Shown piece by piece: positions 6,234 to 9,463 of a DNA stretch of 9,463 nucleotides (the first letter of the stretch is position 1; each line of letters begins with the position of its first letter). The position numbers and the translations under genes were made by a program. Origin of the DNA: Nanobdellota archaeon (GTDB lineage Archaea; Nanobdellota; Nanobdellia; SCGC-AAA011-G17; ARS1403); NCBI GenBank assembly GCA_018831025.1, contig JAHJRB010000108.1:1-9463 (forward strand), read 5' to 3'. The notes under the pieces are model-generated. The model was not told where the DNA came from. It searched no databases and saw nothing but the letters and a program-made list of their open reading frames with translations.

Positions 6234-7394
6234 ATGAAAAATGAATTAGAAGATATGAGTAGAGAAGAATTTGCAGCTAGAGATTTTTCTGAGAAATCTG
6301 CATTAAGAGAAAGAGAGAGGAAATATTATGCTGAAAAATCTGAAGAGATTGGATTAAAAAGTTTAGAGAGATTTTTACAATATCATCCAAATCCTAGTAG
6401 ATTTATGAAACTTGGTTTTACTTATGCTCATAGAGATTTAGAGAGCGTTGCTGATGCAATGGCAAATGGTAAACCTTGGGCAGTTGTTTCTGGTCTTAAT
6501 CCATCTGCTCCCTTACATATTGGACATAAGGCTGTTTATGATGAGGTTTTATGGTTACAAGAACAAGGTGCTGAAGTTTTTATTCCTCTAACTAATGATG
6601 AAAGTTTTGTTGTTGGAAAAAGTAAGACTTTAGGAGAATCTAGAAAAGTTGCTTATGAAGAAGTTATTCCTAGTTTGATTGCTATGGGATTTGATGCGGA
6701 AAGAACTCATATGTTTGTTGATTCTGATTATCCTGATATTTATAATGTTGCAATGGATCTTTCTAATAAAATTTCATTGAATAGAGCATTTGGGGTTTTT
6801 GGTTTTCAAATGAATGAGAATCCTGGAGCTTTATTTTATAGATCTGCTGTTCAAATAGCTCAAATCTTATTACCCCAATATGAAGAATTTGGGGGACCAA
6901 AACCTACAGTAGTTCCTGTCGGAATTGATCAGTATCCTTACTTGTTATTAGCTCGGGATGTTGCTGAAAAGAAAGGGTTTGTTCCTCCTGCAGGATTATT
7001 TTTAAAATTTTTATGGGGAATGGATGGAAAAGGAAAAATGTCTGCTTCTAGAGAAGGATCTGCTATTTTTTTGACTGAGAATACTAATAGAGCAAAAAAA
7101 ATTATTAAGACATCTTATACTGGAGGTAGTCCATTTGCTGATTTCCAAAGAGAAAATGGTGGGATTCATGACATTTGTCCAGTTTATACCTTAAGATCTT
7201 ACCATTTTGAAGAGGATAATATAGTTGGAGAAGAATGTGCTTCTGGACAAACTTTATGTGGGGATTGTAAGAAACAAGCTATTGAAGATGTTGTTAGTTA
7301 TTTGGAAGATCATCAATCTAAGTTAGAAGAAGCTAGAAGTAGGGTAGGTGAATTTATTTTAAAAACACCTATAAGGTCAATCTTTGAAGAATAA
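6234..7394 (+). CDS. trpS: Tryptophanyl-tRNA synthetase, archaeal/eukaryal type (TrpRS-2)
   Basis: This 386-residue class Ic synthetase activates tryptophan with ATP and loads it onto tRNA-Trp in the cytosol. SGLNPSAPLHIGHK (86-99) contains a perfect HIGH; VVPVGIDQYPYLLLARDVA (226-244) is the GxDQ loop of the family; GKGKMSAS (265-272) is the KMSAS form of archaeal and eukaryal TrpRS, followed by AIFLTEN; ECASGQTLCGDCKK (334-347) is the cysteine-containing segment typical near the archaeal C-terminus. The first 80 residues form a charged, helical extension. All catalytic elements are intact, making this the likely housekeeping enzyme unless another copy exists elsewhere. It begins two bases after the previous stop with no clear Shine-Dalgarno, so translation is probably coupled. 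A second TrpRS in the same operon is unusual. It has no in-frame UAG. Confidence 0.93.
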   Translation: MKNELEDMSREEFAARDFSEKSALRERERKYYAEKSEEIGLKSLERFLQYHPNPSRFMKLGFTYAHRDLESVADAMANGKPWAVVSGLNPSAPLHIGHKAVYDEVLWLQEQGAEVFIPLTNDESFVVGKSKTLGESRKVAYEEVIPSLIAMGFDAERTHMFVDSDYPDIYNVAMDLSNKISLNRAFGVFGFQMNENPGALFYRSAVQIAQILLPQYEEFGGPKPTVVPVGIDQYPYLLLARDVAEKKGFVPPAGLFLKFLWGMDGKGKMSASREGSAIFLTENTNRAKKIIKTSYTGGSPFADFQRENGGIHDICPVYTLRSYHFEEDNIVGEECASGQTLCGDCKKQAIEDVVSYLEDHQSKLEEARSRVGEFILKTPIRSIFEE

Positions 7395-7414
7395 ATTTTT
7401 AAATTTTAAATGTT

Positions 7415-7420
7415 AGGAGA
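7415..7420 (+). promoter_or_regulatory. Ribosome-binding site of the EPSPS-like gene
   Basis: AGGAGA lies five bases before ATG 7426 and is the strongest Shine-Dalgarno match in the operon, consistent with the 31-base gap before this gene, where coupling to TrpRS-2 would be poor. Confidence 0.65.
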
Positions 7421-7425
7421 ATAAT

Positions 7426-8280
7426 ATGAAAGACCATTTGACTGGGAATGATTATATTCCTTTGGACAAATCTTGGATGATAAGAATGGGGGTACTTGAT
7501 TTAGTTCATGGCTATAATGATTCTATTAGATATTTGGAACCTAAATTGGAAGAGTTAGGAGGGGATTTACGATCTCTTTATTATGCTTCTTTACAATGGA
7601 AAAATGGAGATCTTGTCGATGTGGGAGAAGCAGGGACTTTGTACAGATTTCTTAAGTTTGCATCTTGGAAATTAAAACAAGGTAAGGATTTTATTATTCA
7701 TAGAACCCTTAAGGATAGAGATATTTGTGATGACCCTGCAATTGTTGATTAGTCTTTAGAACAATTGTTAACATTAGACAATGGAACTTCTCAATGGGCA
7801 AGTGCTTCTATAATTATGGGAAATCCTGAAAGATTAAAAAGTTCTCCGTTTAAACTTCAAGTTAGTTATGATGCAATAGAACATTGGAATGCTAGCAGAG
7901 CAGAAGGAAGAAGTTGGGATCTTAGGTTTGATGAGACCATACTTAATCAAGCTATGGCTTATTTAAGATGGTTAAGTGGGAAAGATTTAGATTTTATTCC
8001 TGAACAAGCTGAAGATTATTGTTTTGCAAGAGCTTTTGGAATTATTGATGCTAAAGAGGGATTAGAAAGATGGCCAAGTTTAGCAGGACATGAAAGTAAT
8101 AGACCTATAGAAATGGAAGAGGCTTTACAACAAGAGAAAGTTACTTCAAAAGATCATAGAGTTGTGCAGGCTGTTGCTATGTTAAAAAGAGATGTTGAAT
8201 TTAAATATCCAGAAAGTGTTAATAAAAGCTGGCCTCAATTTTGGAGATTTTGGAAGGATGCCCCTGAATTAATCTATTAG
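7426..8280 (+). CDS. Short EPSP-synthase (AroA)-like protein interrupted by in-frame UAG at codon 109
   Basis: Read through the UAG at 7750-7752, this is a 284-codon relative of EPSP synthase, the enolpyruvyl transferase of the shikimate pathway, about 140-150 residues shorter than the usual 420-440. Landmarks in family order are IPLDKSWMIR (11-20), like the substrate-binding K-S-x-x-x-R; VDVGEAGTLYRFL (64-76), like D-G-NAGT-x-R; GTSQWASA (120-127), like S-SQ; KDHRVVQAVAML (242-253), like DHR-A-A; and NKSWPQFW (266-273), like KS-P-F near the C-terminus. Residues between these blocks are trimmed, so activity on shikimate-3-phosphate is uncertain; it may use another substrate or only bind one. 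It is strikingly Trp-rich (11 Trp). No other shikimate gene is nearby. The final TAG overlaps the convergent HisRS gene. Family assignment rests on motif order seen by eye. Confidence 0.65.
7739..7767 (+). repeat. Inverted repeat enclosing the in-frame UAG
   Basis: CAATTGTT (7739-7746) and AACAATTG (7760-7767) are perfect reverse complements; a flanking G-U pair could extend the stem to nine. The 13-base loop GATTAGTCTTTAG contains UAG codon 109 of the EPSPS-like gene at 7750-7752. It may be a recoding structure or a by-product of AT-rich coding sequence. Confidence 0.5.
7750..7752 (+). other. In-frame UAG codon 109 in the EPSPS-like gene
   Basis: TAG separates DDPAIVD from SLEQLLTLDNG with the frame unchanged; the EPSP-synthase motif order continues across it. 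No plausible ATG or well-spaced ribosome-binding site follows closely (the nearest candidate is TTG 7765), so reinitiation is less convincing than readthrough or a nonsense mutation. It falls at the same codon number as the UAG in TrpRS-1. Confidence 0.85.
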
Positions 8281-9463
8281 TTTAATTATATCTTTAGTAT
8301 CTAATATCTTTTCTTTTCCTGTTTTCATATCTTTTAATTTTAGTTTCTTTTCTTTTAGTTCATTTTCACCTAGAAAAATAACAAAAGGAATTTTTTGTTT
8401 ATTAGCATAGTCTAAGTTTTTTGAAATTGATCTATTTTGTAAGTCTACTGTAATGTTTAAATTTTCTTTTCTTAATTGTTCTGCAACTTGTAATGCTTTA
8501 TCTAAAGTGTTAATTGGAATTAATAAAATTTGGGTGGAGCTATTTAAATCCGGGAGTAAATTTTTTTCCTTTAGTAAAGTTGCTAAGACCATATCTCCGA
8601 ATCCATATCCAACACCCGGAAGTCCTGCTAGATTATCATATCTTCCTCCTCCTGCTATAGCTCTTAAATCTCCAGCTTTGTCAAATGCCTCAAATACAGT
8701 ACTAGTGTAATAATCAAAACCACGCATTATAGATAAATCTAGTTTGCAGTAATCTAAGACTTTATATTTTTTTAATATAGAGAATAATGTTTTTAGCTCC
8801 TCTAAACTTGGACTGCTTGTTTTTATTTTTTCTAAATCTTCTATCTTAAATAAGTTCAATAATTCTTTTATTTGTTTATCATTTAAGTTTAAATCTTTCA
8901 ATGCTTCTTTAAAGTCTTTATCGCTTAATTTACATTTTTTATCAATAATTCTGGCTAGCTCTTTTACATTATTTATTTTTAATTCTTTAAATAAATCATT
9001 TATTAATTTTCTGTTAGAGATTCTAATATAAAAGTCTGATTTTTTTAAATTAAAGCTGGTTAATATTTTTATTAAAGTAACTATAACTTCTGCATCTGCT
9101 TGCTGCGAGTCGGTTCCTAGATAATCTAAATTAAATTGGAAGAATTCTCTCCCGCGAGCTTTTTGTAATTGTTCATATCTATAACATTGAGATATACTAA
9201 ACCATTTTAATGGCTTTTTTAATTCTGGCATAGATTTAACCATACGGGCTACTGAAGGTGTTGTTTCCGGTCTTAAAGCTAAGACCCTATTATTTTTATC
9301 TTTAAAACTGTAGATTTGAGTGGGAATTTCATCTCCTGATTTGTTGTATATATTAACTGACTCTAGAATTGGCATGTCTATCTCTTCATAGCCGTAGTTT
9401 TGAGCTATCTTTTTCCAAGTAGAGAAAATATAGTTAATAGTTCTCTTTTCTTCTGGATAAAAA
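8269..9463 (-). CDS. hisS: Histidyl-tRNA synthetase, 5' end beyond window
   Basis: The gene enters from the right edge with FYPEEKRTINYIFSTW, typical HisRS N-terminal sequence (RDFxPEE), so only about ten residues and the true start are missing. The ATG at 9375 is internal (it is the Met of GYEEIDMPILE). The 397 visible residues include ALRPETTPSVARM, the motif 2 region CYRYEQLQKARGREFFQFN, the histidine-site motifs MRGFDYYTSTVFEAF and AGGGRYDNL, and motif 3 as GVGYGFGDMVLATLL, whose GFGD-V form is archaeal. The C-terminal 90 residues are the HisRS anticodon-binding domain (TQILLIPINTLDKALQVAEQL onward). It attaches histidine to tRNA-His. It is lysine-rich like the HisC-like protein and ends 12 bases inside the convergent EPSPS-like gene. 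Confidence 0.95.
   Translation of the reverse strand, partial: FYPEEKRTINYIFSTWKKIAQNYGYEEIDMPILESVNIYNKSGDEIPTQIYSFKDKNNRVLALRPETTPSVARMVKSMPELKKPLKWFSISQCYRYEQLQKARGREFFQFNLDYLGTDSQQADAEVIVTLIKILTSFNLKKSDFYIRISNRKLINDLFKELKINNVKELARIIDKKCKLSDKDFKEALKDLNLNDKQIKELLNLFKIEDLEKIKTSSPSLEELKTLFSILKKYKVLDYCKLDLSIMRGFDYYTSTVFEAFDKAGDLRAIAGGGRYDNLAGLPGVGYGFGDMVLATLLKEKNLLPDLNSSTQILLIPINTLDKALQVAEQLRKENLNITVDLQNRSISKNLDYANKQKIPFVIFLGENELKEKKLKLKDMKTGKEKILDTKDIIKLID

Noticed and set aside
8269..8281. Terminator between the convergent EPSPS-like gene and hisS
   Set aside because: The genes overlap and no stem-loop or clear T-tract is present for either direction.
8453..8710. Plus-strand reading frame of 85 codons
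   Set aside because: Antisense shadow of the conserved HisRS catalytic core, without start signals.

Overview
The window looks like an AT-rich archaeal genome, most likely a DPANN-type lineage (inference). The evidence is an archaeal-type HisRS, an archaeal/eukaryal-type TrpRS with its cysteine-rich C-terminal segment, a second TrpRS resembling the Methanocaldococcus type, TATA boxes of the TTTATATA kind, and very tight gene packing. Every host gene outside the plus-strand cluster is on the minus strand.

Layout. Minus-strand block, 1-1677: a truncated peptidase S51 (dipeptidase E-like) gene, a 79-residue orphan that overlaps it by one base, and a HisC/CobD-family aminotransferase. Next, 1678-1807 is an AT-rich spacer with a 12-bp direct repeat. 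A complete, apparently intact IS5-like insertion sequence occupies 1808-2716. It has 15-bp inverted ends, a 9-bp target duplication and a DDE transposase whose ribosome-binding site sits in the loop of a perfect hairpin. The element landed on the promoter of the next operon; the right-hand target copy still supplies the first three bases of its TATA box.

The plus-strand operon, 2782-8280, is the remarkable part. Its five genes are: (1) a Mj-type TrpRS with HFGH and KMSSS; (2) and (3) two TyrRS/TrpRS-fold paralogs that have lost HIGH, KMSKS and the GG.DQ loop but share new replacement motifs; (4) a canonical archaeal TrpRS with HIGH and KMSAS; (5) a shortened, tryptophan-rich EPSP-synthase-like protein. 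The first and last genes are each interrupted by one in-frame UAG, in both cases at codon 109. Homology continues in frame on both sides with no other lesion. The options are UAG read as sense (recoding), split genes, or nonsense mutation. In the last gene the UAG lies in the loop of a perfect 8-bp inverted repeat.

The operon's proteins carry far fewer lysines and more arginines than the flanking HisC-like protein, suggesting a different history. A working hypothesis, not proven, is an accessory aromatic-amino-acid system in which synthetase-like enzymes, two pseudo-synthetases and an enolpyruvyl-transferase-like protein cooperate. This could be non-ribosomal aminoacylation, tRNA sensing, or charging of an unusual tRNA linked to UAG decoding.

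At the right edge, 8269-9463, a minus-strand HisRS lacks only its first few residues and overlaps the operon's last gene tail to tail by 12 bases. No tRNA, rRNA or CRISPR was seen.
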